51,283 nt of DNA. Origin: Candidatus Aenigmatarchaeota archaeon. GTDB taxonomy: Archaea > Aenigmatarchaeota > Aenigmatarchaeia > CG10238-14. The stretch is from contig JAFCCM010000017.1 in the NCBI GenBank assembly GCA_017610225.1, positions 1 to 51,283 of the forward strand, written 5' to 3'. Below, piece by piece: positions 34,025 to 41,346 of this stretch. The position numbers were made by a program, and so were the translations under genes. The notes under the pieces are model-generated. The model worked only from the letters and a program-made list of their open reading frames with translations. It made no database searches and was not told the origin of the DNA. Within the stretch, counting starts at the first letter, position 1; every line of letters begins with the position of its first letter.

Positions 34025-34240
34025 ATGGAAAAAAAGAAAGAAAAAAAACAAATAAGAATAATTAAGAATGCAGGACAATGTCTGAAATGTAAAGATATTA
34101 TAGAGTCCAGACATCGTCATGATTTTGTAACTTGTTCATGTGGTGCTGTTTCTGTTGATGGGGGTAAAGACTATTTGCGAAGAGTTTATCAAAAGGAAAA
34201 CTTTAAAGATCTTTCAGAAGTAGAAGAAGTAGAAGAATAA
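34025..34240 (+). CDS. small zinc-ribbon-like protein
   Basis: NAGQCLKCKDIIESRHRHDFVTCSCG places two Cys pairs (C-x2-C and C-x-C) around a conserved core, followed by VDGGKDYLRR. The N-terminus is lysine-rich and the C-terminus is acidic (EVEEVEE). This layout is common in phage-encoded DUF7695-type proteins of unknown role. GAAAGGA precedes the ATG. It is the last gene of the + strand operon. Confidence 0.65.
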   Translation: MEKKKEKKQIRIIKNAGQCLKCKDIIESRHRHDFVTCSCGAVSVDGGKDYLRRVYQKENFKDLSEVEEVEE

Positions 34241-34288
34241 CCTTTAATATCTACTTTGTGGGTGTAGATCGAGACGTGGGAAGGTTTT
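34239..34288 (+). terminator. possible structured terminator after the + strand operon
   Basis: An outer AACCTT/AAGGTT pair (34239-34244 with 34281-34286) encloses an inner ATCTAC/GTAGAT hairpin (34249-34254 with 34264-34269), followed by TTTT. It is less convincing than the other terminators but well placed between converging units. Confidence 0.35.
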
Positions 34289-34315
34289 ATCAAATAATAC
34301 ATCCCCTATTAAGGA

Positions 34316-34393
34316 TGGTTCCCCCAGTAGGATTTGAACCTACGTTCCATGGTTAAAAGCCATGTACTCTAAACCAAACTGAGTTATGGGGGA
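34316..34393 (-). tRNA. tRNA-Lys (anticodon TTT), CCA encoded
   Basis: The cloverleaf is complete: acceptor TCCCCCA pairs with TGGGGGA, the anticodon loop is CTTTTAA with anticodon TTT, and the T-loop is TTCAAAT. Discriminator A is followed by an encoded CCA. AAA is a very frequent codon in this AT-rich DNA. Confidence 0.92.
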
Positions 34394-34405
34394 ATATTCC
34401 TTATT

Positions 34406-35053
34406 TTAAACTAATATGATCATAAGAGAAAGTATGGTAATGGCTATTTCTGATATAATCAATGTACATCCAAATACTCGTGCCGGCGACCAGTCAGGTC
34501 CCATATAAGGTTTCCAAGGAAAACGACTTTTCCTTTCATAACCTTCCTTAACTTTCTTTCCTTTATCATTATAATATATTTTATTATAGTATGTTTTGCC
34601 AGAAAAACAATACCATCCTAAAAATAAAATGATACCTGTTGATAGAAACCATAATGGAACCATAATGACAATATCAAGTGCATTATCAAGTAGTTCTTTT
34701 CCTGCAACTTGATACATAATTATGGCCGCAACTCCAATACCAACAGGAGTTTTAACAAAATCATTTACTGTGATACTAAGATCTTCACATATAGATTTAA
34801 TTGTACTTGTAATCAATTTACTCCATGCCTGTAAATTATTTGGGTTAACTCCCTTAACAATCTCGGCAATATTCGAAGATTTTGCTTCCAAACTTTTTTG
34901 TGATGTTTTGATTGCTTGTGTTATTTCATAATTACTTAAGTTATCAATGTTTAATTCCTGACCGTCAGGCAATACAATTGTTTCAGCATATGCAGATGAA
35001 AAGCATATAACCATACCCAATACCATCAAAATTAAAATTATTCGTTTCAACAT
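34406..35053 (-). CDS. signal-peptide-bearing multi-pass membrane protein
   Basis: The N-terminus has a clear signal peptide (MLKRIILILMVLGMVICFSS then AYAE, cleavage near residue 23). About 90 exported residues follow, then two hydrophobic segments (VGIGVAAIIMYQVAG weakly, and IVIMVPLWFLSTGIILFLGW), a basic loop with KTYYNKIYYNDKGKK, and a C-terminal hydrophobic helix (CTLIISEIAITILSLMIIL). GAAAGGAG precedes the ATG. No family is recognised; an envelope-acting protein is likely. Confidence 0.7.
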   Translation of the reverse strand: MLKRIILILMVLGMVICFSSAYAETIVLPDGQELNIDNLSNYEITQAIKTSQKSLEAKSSNIAEIVKGVNPNNLQAWSKLITSTIKSICEDLSITVNDFVKTPVGIGVAAIIMYQVAGKELLDNALDIVIMVPLWFLSTGIILFLGWYCFSGKTYYNKIYYNDKGKKVKEGYERKSRFPWKPYMGPDWSPARVFGCTLIISEIAITILSLMIILV

Positions 35054-35066
35054 GTTTATTCTCCTT

Positions 35067-35627
35067 TCAAAATTCGACTATTAATTTCAAAGAATTTATT
35101 CCAACATCTCCAGAATCTGCTTTATGAAATGGAGATGAAATGTGATCACAAGCCAATCCAAAATTCTTCCAGCGTAAACCAATTTGATAATTTGCATATA
35201 GACTTGAATTTGCTAAACCAGCAACATCACCACCATGATAAATATATGTTGGTCCGCCTGCTACTTTTATACTCCAATCTTCATTTATTAAAAATAGAAG
35301 ACCTAATCTGCTATTAATGGTTGGATTGAAATCACTCATTAAAAATCGAAACCCTAATCTGCTATTAATATCATTATAATAAATCACTCCAACATCAATT
35401 TCTTGATTGCAACCACCAGAATAAATCACTCCAACATCAATTTCTTGATCGAATGCCCAATGTTTAGATATGTTATTGATATGTCTTGTTCCTATATTAA
35501 TAGTATATACGTTTTCATCTATATTAGGTCCAACATTGATGTTATCCGATATACTACCATAGTTTCTATTTGAAGCACAACCAATCATAAATAGTAAAAT
35601 AAATATAGTACATATTAACTTTTTCAT
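35067..35627 (-). CDS. lipoprotein with outer-membrane-barrel-like repeats (PagL-like end)
   Basis: Signal peptide and lipobox: ICTIFILLFMIGC, with Cys17 as lipid site. The middle consists of amphipathic beta-like strands that include two tandem internal duplications (QEIDVGVIY twice, INSRLG twice). The end, IGLRWKNFGLACDHISSPFHK, resembles the lipid-A deacylase PagL strand with its H-x-S motif. It could alter lipopolysaccharide and block re-infection. The catalytic assignment is tentative because the expected Glu is not clear. Confidence 0.55.
   Translation of the reverse strand: MKKLICTIFILLFMIGCASNRNYGSISDNINVGPNIDENVYTINIGTRHINNISKHWAFDQEIDVGVIYSGGCNQEIDVGVIYYNDINSRLGFRFLMSDFNPTINSRLGLLFLINEDWSIKVAGGPTYIYHGGDVAGLANSSLYANYQIGLRWKNFGLACDHISSPFHKADSGDVGINSLKLIVEF
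35302..35369 (-). repeat. 51-base-period internal duplication in the lipoprotein gene
   Basis: A 17-base identical core at 35302-35318 and 35353-35369, within about 32 near-identical bases, encodes INSRLG twice. The 51-base spacing is 17 codons, so the frame is kept. Confidence 0.8.
35378..35449 (-). repeat. 42-base-period internal duplication in the lipoprotein gene
   Basis: 30 bases are identical at 35378-35407 and 35420-35449 and encode QEIDVGVIY twice. The 42-base spacing is 14 codons, so one or two beta-strands were added in frame. Confidence 0.85.
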
Positions 35628-35734
35628 ATTTTTCCCTTTCCCAGTTGACAGTTTTTACAACCAGAATCACAAATATAATTTGGATCTTGTGAATTTACAC
35701 ATGTGAAGTTATCTATTGTATCCTTTCTTTTAAT
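35624..35734 (-). CDS. possible 30-40-residue Cys-rich peptide, start codon unclear
   Basis: An open frame ends in a TGA overlapping the ATG of the lipoprotein gene (ATGA), a classic coupling arrangement. It encodes four Cys in C-x9-C-x3-C-x2-C spacing (CVNSQDPN, CDSGCKNC). AAAGAAAGG precedes it, but no ATG, GTG or TTG is in frame. Removing one A from the A run near 35740 would join it to an upstream ATG. It may be a frameshifted or ATA/ATT-started gene, or a chance ORF. Confidence 0.3.
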   Translation of the reverse strand: MKRKDTIDNFTCVNSQDPNYICDSGCKNCQLGKGKI

Positions 35735-35754
35735 TTTTTACTAACATAAAGACT

Positions 35755-36135
35755 TTAAACAACATATGTGGTTTCAAACTCTTTAGCACTTAATTTATCT
35801 TTTGATCCGATCTGCTTCTGGACATCTTTAGGTATACGTTTCCATGCTAACTCAACAGCTTGCTCTGCTGTTTCTGCTTTTCCACATGACCGACTTCCTC
35901 CATCTATGTACACATCTTTCTTCATTACTCTGTTTAATTTTTTACATTTGTCAGGTTTGATTACCCCATCTTTACAATATAATTGGTTGATATAAAATAA
36001 CGAACAGTGAGGATGTCCGCCTTCACTATCAAAATATTTACAAATTGAACGATTCTCATTGCCCCAACAATAAATACCATCAGGAACTTTTATTGGCATA
36101 TTCACTAGTTTGTACCTTTTATCTTTTGTTTCCAT
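35755..36135 (-). CDS. small Cys-rich protein of unknown function
   Basis: Multiple Cys and His (YCWGNENRSICKYFDSEGG, PHCSLFYINQLYC, KPDKCKKL) suggest a metal-bound N-terminal half. The C-terminal half is helical (ETAEQAVELAWKRIP). AAAGGAA precedes the ATG at 36135; the frame extends ten codons further without a site. No family is recognised. Confidence 0.62.
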   Translation of the reverse strand: METKDKRYKLVNMPIKVPDGIYCWGNENRSICKYFDSEGGHPHCSLFYINQLYCKDGVIKPDKCKKLNRVMKKDVYIDGGSRSCGKAETAEQAVELAWKRIPKDVQKQIGSKDKLSAKEFETTYVV

Positions 36136-36145
36136 ATTAATTCCT

Positions 36146-36574
36146 TTAGAGTGTTTCATCGGCATTAATCAAAATGTTATTTTTATCGAAATATAAAATT
36201 TCTGAACTATTACAAGGTTCACCCCAGCCTTCATCCATATTTTCATCATACTTTTCAGCTTCTTCTGCTGTTTTGAAAAAATGTACAGAAGCGGATCCGT
36301 CGCCACCATTGCTGATTGCATAATGAACTGTTACTTTTGTTACACTTTCATCTTTTATTCTTTTTTTCAATTGAAGATTTTTCAGAGTATGATCCCATAT
36401 TTTATGCCCTTCCTCTTTATGTTTTAAAACATGAGCAATACCATCTTCAATAGTTTGAATAGAAACATCTGTGTTGTTATTTAATTTACATTCATAACAT
36501 ATGTATCTACCTTTTTTTAGTCGAAGGGCAACAGAGTTCCGTTGGCTAAACAATTTTGTTCTGTCAATATCCAT
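36146..36574 (-). CDS. protein of unknown function with a possible zinc site
   Basis: YICYECKLNNN (C-x2-C) followed by GIAHVLKHKEEGH suggests a single zinc finger in the N-terminal half. The C-terminal half (VTVHYAISNGGDGSASVHFFKTAEEAEKYDE) resembles short phage proteins of unknown role. GAAAGGA precedes the ATG. It lies upstream of the Cys-rich gene in the same operon and downstream of an inverted-repeat element. Confidence 0.62.
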   Translation of the reverse strand: MDIDRTKLFSQRNSVALRLKKGRYICYECKLNNNTDVSIQTIEDGIAHVLKHKEEGHKIWDHTLKNLQLKKRIKDESVTKVTVHYAISNGGDGSASVHFFKTAEEAEKYDENMDEGWGEPCNSSEILYFDKNNILINADETL

Positions 36575-36597
36575 TTTTATTCCTTTCGAGAGTTAAA

Positions 36598-36672
36598 GTG
36601 CCAGAAGGCCCTTTTCTGGTAATGTATCATCCATTCAAAGGAACATCCCAGGATTTCAGGTCCTTCTGGCAC
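36598..36672 (-). ncRNA. intergenic RNA element with mutually exclusive hairpins (candidate)
   Basis: GTGCCAGAAGG (36598-36608) is a perfect inverted match of CCTTCTGGCAC (36662-36672), 53 bases apart. CCAGAA inside the first arm can instead pair with TTCTGG at 36614-36619 to make a tight local hairpin. The two structures compete for the same bases, as in attenuators. It lies in the 5' leader of the 36146-36574 gene, after the AAA+ gene. Alternatively it is a protein-binding or processing site. Confidence 0.5.
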
Positions 36673-36686
36673 GATTTGTATATTAG

Positions 36687-37775
36687 TTAACTATTATAAA
36701 TATCAGCAAGGGTATAGGTTTTTTGATCTACAATTTTTTCCTTGCCAAGAATTTTAAATACAACATTTGCTTGCTCTGGTGTTAATTTTTTTGTTTTAAC
36801 TATTGAAAAACATCTTCCTGGTCTTAGTAATGCTTCATCAATATTATTTACATTTGGAAGATTTGATGATAATATTATTTTTTTATCTTTGATGATATTA
36901 GACAATATTCCATTTGATATAGATAGAAGATTATACATAGAAGTATTACCTTCTGTTCTTGGTGTAACATGATAATCTATATCTTCAAGAACTAGTGCAT
37001 CGTGCGAATTAAATACCAAATTAAGATATATTGTACCTTCTTCAATTATATCCCGAGATGCTGTATATATACAATTTATAGAATTATCTATACCTATTTT
37101 TAAGTACATTTGTTTTAATATTTCTCTTATTAATCTAGTTTTTCCTGTTCCGGGAGGGCCTAACATGAAAAGAATTGGTATTTCACTATTTATATAGTTT
37201 TTTACAAGATCATTTATATCTATATATGGATAACATTCTGGAAGAAATTTATCATCTAAATATTCATCTGCATAATATTCAACAGTTCTACCATTAATTT
37301 TTGTGCACCAAGTTATACTTAACTTTGCTATGTCTTTATTTTTTAAAATTGGAGTTATGTATGTTTTAAAATCATCCAATGTTTTATATATATTTTCTAA
37401 TGAATTTGAAAATATTATAACATTCAAAAATAAAATCGTTGTCACATGATTAAGTGTAATCAAGATATAACAATCTTTATATTGTGAAAAATAATGATCA
37501 CCATTTATAGTAATTATATTACCAAAGTTATTTAAGTATTCTTTTACTAAACTTTTTCTTTTTATTGGTTCTATTGGTATAAGAAAACTATCTTCAATTT
37601 TTATATCTTCAATTTTTATATCTTTATAAAAGCGCTCACTTATTTTTTTTAATAATAATGATCTAGTTGTTGACGAGTCGAACTTATCATCATTTAATAT
37701 AAAGCTATCTTGTGTTGATAAAGCAAATTGATGCCTACGTACCTCTGTTTCATCCGGTGCTGGTTCTCGTCCCAT
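36687..37775 (-). CDS. AAA+ ATPase
   Basis: The C-terminal AAA+ domain has Walker A GPPGTGKT (206-213), Walker B LVLEDID (261-267), sensor 1 SSN (303-305) and RPGR (318-321) as the arginine-finger region. BCS1-like or FtsH-like order is seen. The N-terminal 200 residues are not recognised and would be the substrate-recognition part. GGAG precedes the ATG. It lies directly downstream of the HD phosphohydrolase gene and shares its transcription unit. Confidence 0.82.
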   Translation of the reverse strand: MGREPAPDETEVRRHQFALSTQDSFILNDDKFDSSTTRSLLLKKISERFYKDIKIEDIKIEDSFLIPIEPIKRKSLVKEYLNNFGNIITINGDHYFSQYKDCYILITLNHVTTILFLNVIIFSNSLENIYKTLDDFKTYITPILKNKDIAKLSITWCTKINGRTVEYYADEYLDDKFLPECYPYIDINDLVKNYINSEIPILFMLGPPGTGKTRLIREILKQMYLKIGIDNSINCIYTASRDIIEEGTIYLNLVFNSHDALVLEDIDYHVTPRTEGNTSMYNLLSISNGILSNIIKDKKIILSSNLPNVNNIDEALLRPGRCFSIVKTKKLTPEQANVVFKILGKEKIVDQKTYTLADIYNS

Positions 37776-37783
37776 AATTCTCC

Positions 37784-38530
37784 TTATTTTTTATCTTCCT
37801 TTTTAACTTCATTATAGTCAATTCTTTTTTGATAGATACCTTGTAACTCTTTTGCAATAGCCTCTTTTATTTTTTTTAAATCACCCAATTTCATATAAAC
37901 TTCGTCAAGTTGTCCATCGCTTAAAAGATAATTGATGGTATCTTCTATAATTTCTTTTGGATCCATGTGCCCACTTCCAGCTTGCATTTCTGCCCTTGAC
38001 CTTGCCTCAATGCAATCACATATCATAAGAACAGCAGATTCAACGCATTTTGGTTTATCCCCTTTATATCTAAAATTCTCATCAATATCACTTTCTGATT
38101 TATCAAAGAAATACCTCATGACACTTGTTCCATGATGCTGACTGGCAATTTTGATTAAATCTCTTGGAAAATTTTCATCATTTAATAATATCAGTGCAGT
38201 ATCTGAAATATGTCTGCTAATAATTTGATAACTAATAAATGCGTCCAATTTTTCGTGTGGATCTTCATCTTCTAATTGATTTTCAGTAAAATATGTTGGG
38301 TTTAACATCTTACCAACGTCGTGGTATAATGCTATTACTTTCATAAATGTAACATCAATTCCTAATGCGATGCTTACCCCTTCTGCCATGCCTACAACTG
38401 CTTGAGAATGTTTATATGACCCTGGACATAAATCTCTAAATTTGTTTAGTAAAGGATAACTTGAATCCAATAATTCTTTTAAGATTCCATTTTCCTTTGC
38501 ATCACTTGTTTGTGAATTTTCCTCTGTCAT
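37784..38530 (-). CDS. soluble HD-domain phosphohydrolase, PgpH/YqfF-type
   Basis: CPGSYKHSQAVVGMAEGVSIALG (H41), YHDVGKMLNPTYFTENQ (HD at 70-71) and SQHHGTSVMRYFF then CDCIEARSRA (D172) follow the cytoplasmic HD domain of PgpH/7TM-HD proteins. Those proteins hydrolyse cyclic-di-AMP. The membrane and extracellular parts of PgpH are absent, so this is a free cytoplasmic enzyme. It could remove a bacterial cyclic-nucleotide signal, including immune signals. Substrate is inferred from family only. Confidence 0.78.
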   Translation of the reverse strand: MTEENSQTSDAKENGILKELLDSSYPLLNKFRDLCPGSYKHSQAVVGMAEGVSIALGIDVTFMKVIALYHDVGKMLNPTYFTENQLEDEDPHEKLDAFISYQIISRHISDTALILLNDENFPRDLIKIASQHHGTSVMRYFFDKSESDIDENFRYKGDKPKCVESAVLMICDCIEARSRAEMQAGSGHMDPKEIIEDTINYLLSDGQLDEVYMKLGDLKKIKEAIAKELQGIYQKRIDYNEVKKEDKK

Positions 38531-38546
38531 TTTTTACCTCTCTAAA

Positions 38547-38804
38547 TTATAAAGAATATGTATAATCATTTGTGAAAAAGATTTTAGATATTGAATCATG
38601 CATACTTTCATACATTTTGCTTTTGATTTTTTCTTTAGTATCTTTTGGATATAGAAGCTGATCAATATTAGCTTCAGCATCTAATCTTTCTTGATCCTCA
38701 AAAATAATTTCATTATTAATAAACAATGTAAATATCACATCAAAGTTCCATTTTAGAAATCCATTTGTCATTTCTTGAACTTTAATTATAAATTTTATTT
38801 TCAT
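38547..38804 (-). CDS. 85-residue protein of unknown function
   Basis: It is a soluble protein with beta-like (KIKFIIKVQEM, FDVIFTLFINNEIIFEDQ) and helical (KEKIKSKMYESMHDSISK) parts. GGAGG lies just before the ATG at 38804. The frame continues upstream into the adjacent tRNA-Arg gene, so the longer ORF is not real. No family is recognised. Confidence 0.6.
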   Translation of the reverse strand: MKIKFIIKVQEMTNGFLKWNFDVIFTLFINNEIIFEDQERLDAEANIDQLLYPKDTKEKIKSKMYESMHDSISKIFFTNDYTYSL

Positions 38805-38822
38805 TCTGCCTCCATTGTTAAA

Positions 38823-38900
38823 TGGAACCCCCGACTGGATTCGAACCAGCGACACCCTGATTCGTAGTCAGGCGCTCTAAGTCCACTGAGCTACGGGGGC
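38823..38900 (-). tRNA. tRNA-Arg (anticodon ACG), CCA encoded
   Basis: The cloverleaf has acceptor GCCCCCG/CGGGGGT (one wobble pair), anticodon stem CCTGA/TCAGG, loop CTACGAA with anticodon ACG, T-loop TTCGAAT and encoded CCA. Inosine modification of A34 would be needed to read CGC and CGA. Confidence 0.92.
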
Positions 38901-38936
38901 AAATTTTAAAGTTTATAATTTCATAAATTTATGTTC

Positions 38937-39128
38937 TTATCTCATATGTCCGGAATATCCATTGTTTGAATTAAATCCATGAACTATAAAACTGCCACTC
39001 GATATAATTTTGGGTGCTTCAGTTTTACAATCAGGACATTCGACTGACGATTTTTCTCCATCAATTTTCATAGTTACTTCTTCAATGACTTTACCACAAT
39101 TCTGACATCTATATTCATATATAGCCAT
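38937..39128 (-). CDS. FmdB-family zinc-ribbon protein
   Basis: MAIYEYRCQNCGKVIEEV and VECPDCKTEAPKIISSGSF are the two zinc-ribbon halves of FmdB-type proteins (two C-x2-C pairs). Members are tiny and often annotated as putative regulatory proteins without known function. AAAGGAA precedes the ATG. It follows the gene at 39132-39536 within 3 bases. Confidence 0.82.
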   Translation of the reverse strand: MAIYEYRCQNCGKVIEEVTMKIDGEKSSVECPDCKTEAPKIISSGSFIVHGFNSNNGYSGHMR

Positions 39129-39131
39129 ATT

Positions 39132-39536
39132 TTATATTCCTTTATCTTCCATTGGATCTCCTCCAATAATATCAATCGCTTCTTTTGGTATATCATTTGG
39201 GATTGGGATGTAAGGAATGTTAATAATGCCTGACTTATCAGTTTCGGATTTATTAATATCAACTATTTTTTTTAATCCGCCAAGCCAAGAAAAACAATAT
39301 TTATTGTCATTTGTTTTCCATGTTGAAACATCTCCAATATCATCATGACTTCTTTTGATAGTTTTGATTAGTGTTTCAGCTTCTTTACTCATTCCCAAAT
39401 ATTTATCAGTTTGTATTAGAACATTGCCAACACGACCTTTACTAATTGGAATGAAATTTTTATCTTCTTTATCATTTATAGTTTCTATAATTACGTGATT
39501 ATTATATGAAGTAACTTTTACTTTCAATTTTTTCAT
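39132..39536 (-). CDS. protein of unknown function (134 residues)
   Basis: No family is recognised. It is mixed alpha/beta, begins KKLKVKVTSYNNHVII and has a proline-rich region (IPYIPIPNDIPKEA) near the end, with DNKYCFSWLGGL in the middle. AAAGGAA precedes the ATG. It lies directly upstream of the FmdB-like gene, so the two are probably co-translated. Confidence 0.6.
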   Translation of the reverse strand: MKKLKVKVTSYNNHVIIETINDKEDKNFIPISKGRVGNVLIQTDKYLGMSKEAETLIKTIKRSHDDIGDVSTWKTNDNKYCFSWLGGLKKIVDINKSETDKSGIINIPYIPIPNDIPKEAIDIIGGDPMEDKGI

Positions 39537-39621
39537 TTTTATTCCTTTATCCTTTATTGTTTAAGATTTTTTCTTCCATTTCTAATCGAAGCAATTCTGA
39601 ATGGTTATTCATAATTTGACT

Positions 39622-39839
39622 TCATCTTTCTCCATTTATTTCAAAATCTTTTATATTTTGCTCTTGAAGCATAATATATGATTGCGTAAGTTCGAAATGA
39701 GCAATCCAACCCAGATGAGAATCTTCTTCTATATCTGCAACAATAATTAAACCAGAGTAATCATCACTCTGCATATTATATTGAATAGTTTTCCGCTTTC
39801 AAATAATTCATATAATTTTTCATAATCATTATAAGTCAT
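39622..39839 (-). pseudogene. frameshifted small gene in the 39537-39860 gap
   Basis: The gene starts at an ATG with GGAG (MTYNDYEKLYELFESGK) but stops after 30 codons. A second frame continues as QYNMQSDDYSGLIIVADIEED, then SHLGWIAHFEL, to a TGA at 39622. Adding one A to the A run near 39790 joins the two into about 72 residues. It may be a real mutation or a homopolymer read error. A further 21-residue ORF at 39547-39612 (MNNHSELLRLEMEEK) is too weak to call. This is the only stretch over 300 bases without an intact gene. Confidence 0.55.
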
Positions 39840-39860
39840 TATTTTCTCCAATCATTTCAA

Positions 39861-39937
39861 TGGGGTGAGGTACGGGAATCGAACCCGCTCAATCAAGGGG
39901 CCACAACCCTTCGCGTTCCCATTTCGCCAACCTCACC
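39861..39937 (-). tRNA. tRNA-His (anticodon GTG), CCA encoded
   Basis: The loop TTGTGGC gives anticodon GTG between AAGGG and CCCTT. The acceptor GTGAGGT/ACCTCAC is preceded by an encoded extra G (G-1) facing discriminator C73, the known tRNA-His identity pair. CCA is encoded. Confidence 0.92.
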
Positions 39938-39943
39938 ATATCA

Positions 39944-40234
39944 TTAAAAAAAGTTTTCGACTCTATCTTCAATAAGTATAAACCACTTTTTCCAATGTTC
40001 TTTTTCATTTAATAACAAGTGTAATATTATTGTATTCATTTTTTGTGGTATATGTTGTAAGATTTTATAATTACCTGGACCTACTTTTTCTAATATATGT
40101 AATATAGTTAAATCAACACAATAATGGTCAAAACTACTTTTTGTAATATTTTCAGGAGTTTCTTTTCTTGTTATTATAGTATTAATTTTTTTATCGTTAA
40201 TATATATTTTTAGATTAAGCCAATTATTTATCAT
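39944..40234 (-). CDS. protein of unknown function (96 residues)
   Basis: No family is recognised. It is a basic protein rich in Ile, Lys and aromatics (NNWLNLKIYINDKKINTIITRK, HWKKWFILIEDRVENFF). The ATG overlaps the stop of the gene at 40231-40422 (ATGA), with no strong ribosome-binding site, so translation is probably coupled. Confidence 0.6.
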   Translation of the reverse strand: MINNWLNLKIYINDKKINTIITRKETPENITKSSFDHYCVDLTILHILEKVGPGNYKILQHIPQKMNTIILHLLLNEKEHWKKWFILIEDRVENFF

Positions 40235-40422
40235 TCTTCATCATATGTTTCTGGTTTGTCACACTGACATATATCATAATATCCACCATACTTCCCTTCA
40301 ATCATTCCAGCTGTTTTTTCATCTATAACTGGAAAGTCACATTTTTTGCAATAATATTCTGATGGTAAATGTAATGCGCGTAATCTTTCTTGGACCTTTT
40401 TACTTAGTTCTTCACGAGTCAT
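40231..40422 (-). CDS. small zinc-ribbon-like protein
   Basis: YYCKKCDFPVIDE and YYDICQCDKPE supply two Cys pairs around a short core, with an N-terminal helix (REELSKKVQERLRALH). It is 63 residues. GGAGGG precedes the ATG. No family is certain. Confidence 0.62.
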   Translation of the reverse strand: MTREELSKKVQERLRALHLPSEYYCKKCDFPVIDEKTAGMIEGKYGGYYDICQCDKPETYDEE

Positions 40423-40443
40423 TTATCCCTCCAGTTAGATATT

Positions 40444-41346
40444 TTATTTATTCATCATCCTTATGTTCTCAATATATGTAGACATATCATTTAAGATTTT
40501 ATCTATAGATATATTGGTTTGAATCGCATTATCCAATGAACCATAGTGCATCTCAAGACATTCTAAAAGGATGCTTTTTATTTTTTCTTCATCTGGAGAA
40601 TACGGCAAATCGCTTTTTGTATATAATTCCTCAAGCGACTTTTCCTTATCTTCAAAGTATTCTATAATTTGTTTTTGAGTCCAGTTTCCTTTTCTTATTG
40701 ATTTTAGTTGCTCCCTATTCCGCTGTATATCTAAATCTTTTTCAACTAATATTTGTTCTACTTCATTCAGGAGTCTAACTACATGATATGCAAATTTTAA
40801 GTCATAACCGTACTTTTTTACCATTTCATAACGGTTACTTTCTTTATCAGGTTTTTTGATCTTCATCTTGTGAATCTGACTATATGCATATCCTTTAAAT
40901 TTGTACCAGGAACCTTTATGTAAAAAATCTTTTCTGTGTTCTCTTATATGTTCACCAACCTGAGTACTATGTATAATGCATCGTAGTGGCACAAATAAAG
41001 AGTCAATCATATTTGGATTATTTTCCATACACAAATGAAAGTATTTAACTATTGAATATATACTGAAATCATATTCTTTTCCATTTGATAAATCTTTGAC
41101 GTGATGCTTTTGCCATTGCTCGAATCTCTTATGTTGTTTCCCAAACCCAAAAATTTCTCCATTTAAATGTGGAAAAATTATATACTTGGGAGGAATACAA
41201 AATCCATAGATATCTAAGTCGGATGTATCGCTTGAAACTCCGTAGGCAACTGATCCCATTATCACCTCATATTGTATATTGTTTTTTAAAAACGAAGGTG
41301 GTGTTATCAGTTGCCTACTTGTTAATTTGTCTACAATTGATCCCAT
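40444..41346 (-). CDS. nucleotidyltransferase, RlaP-like (PF10127)
   Basis: YEVIMGSVAYGVSSDTSDLDIYG near residues 26-48 has the GS loop and D-x-D metal pair of the polymerase-beta superfamily. The following helices match the RlaP (RNA-ligase-associated) group. It overlaps the CCA-adding enzyme gene by 16 bases, with GGGGAAGG before the ATG, so both are made together. RNA repair or end modification is the natural inference, but no RNA ligase is seen in the window. Confidence 0.72.
   Translation of the reverse strand: MGSIVDKLTSRQLITPPSFLKNNIQYEVIMGSVAYGVSSDTSDLDIYGFCIPPKYIIFPHLNGEIFGFGKQHKRFEQWQKHHVKDLSNGKEYDFSIYSIVKYFHLCMENNPNMIDSLFVPLRCIIHSTQVGEHIREHRKDFLHKGSWYKFKGYAYSQIHKMKIKKPDKESNRYEMVKKYGYDLKFAYHVVRLLNEVEQILVEKDLDIQRNREQLKSIRKGNWTQKQIIEYFEDKEKSLEELYTKSDLPYSPDEEKIKSILLECLEMHYGSLDNAIQTNISIDKILNDMSTYIENIRMMNK

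Noticed and set aside
38805..38855. Upstream extension of the 38547-38804 gene
   Set aside because: It runs into the 3' end of tRNA-Arg, and the inner ATG has a GGAGG site.
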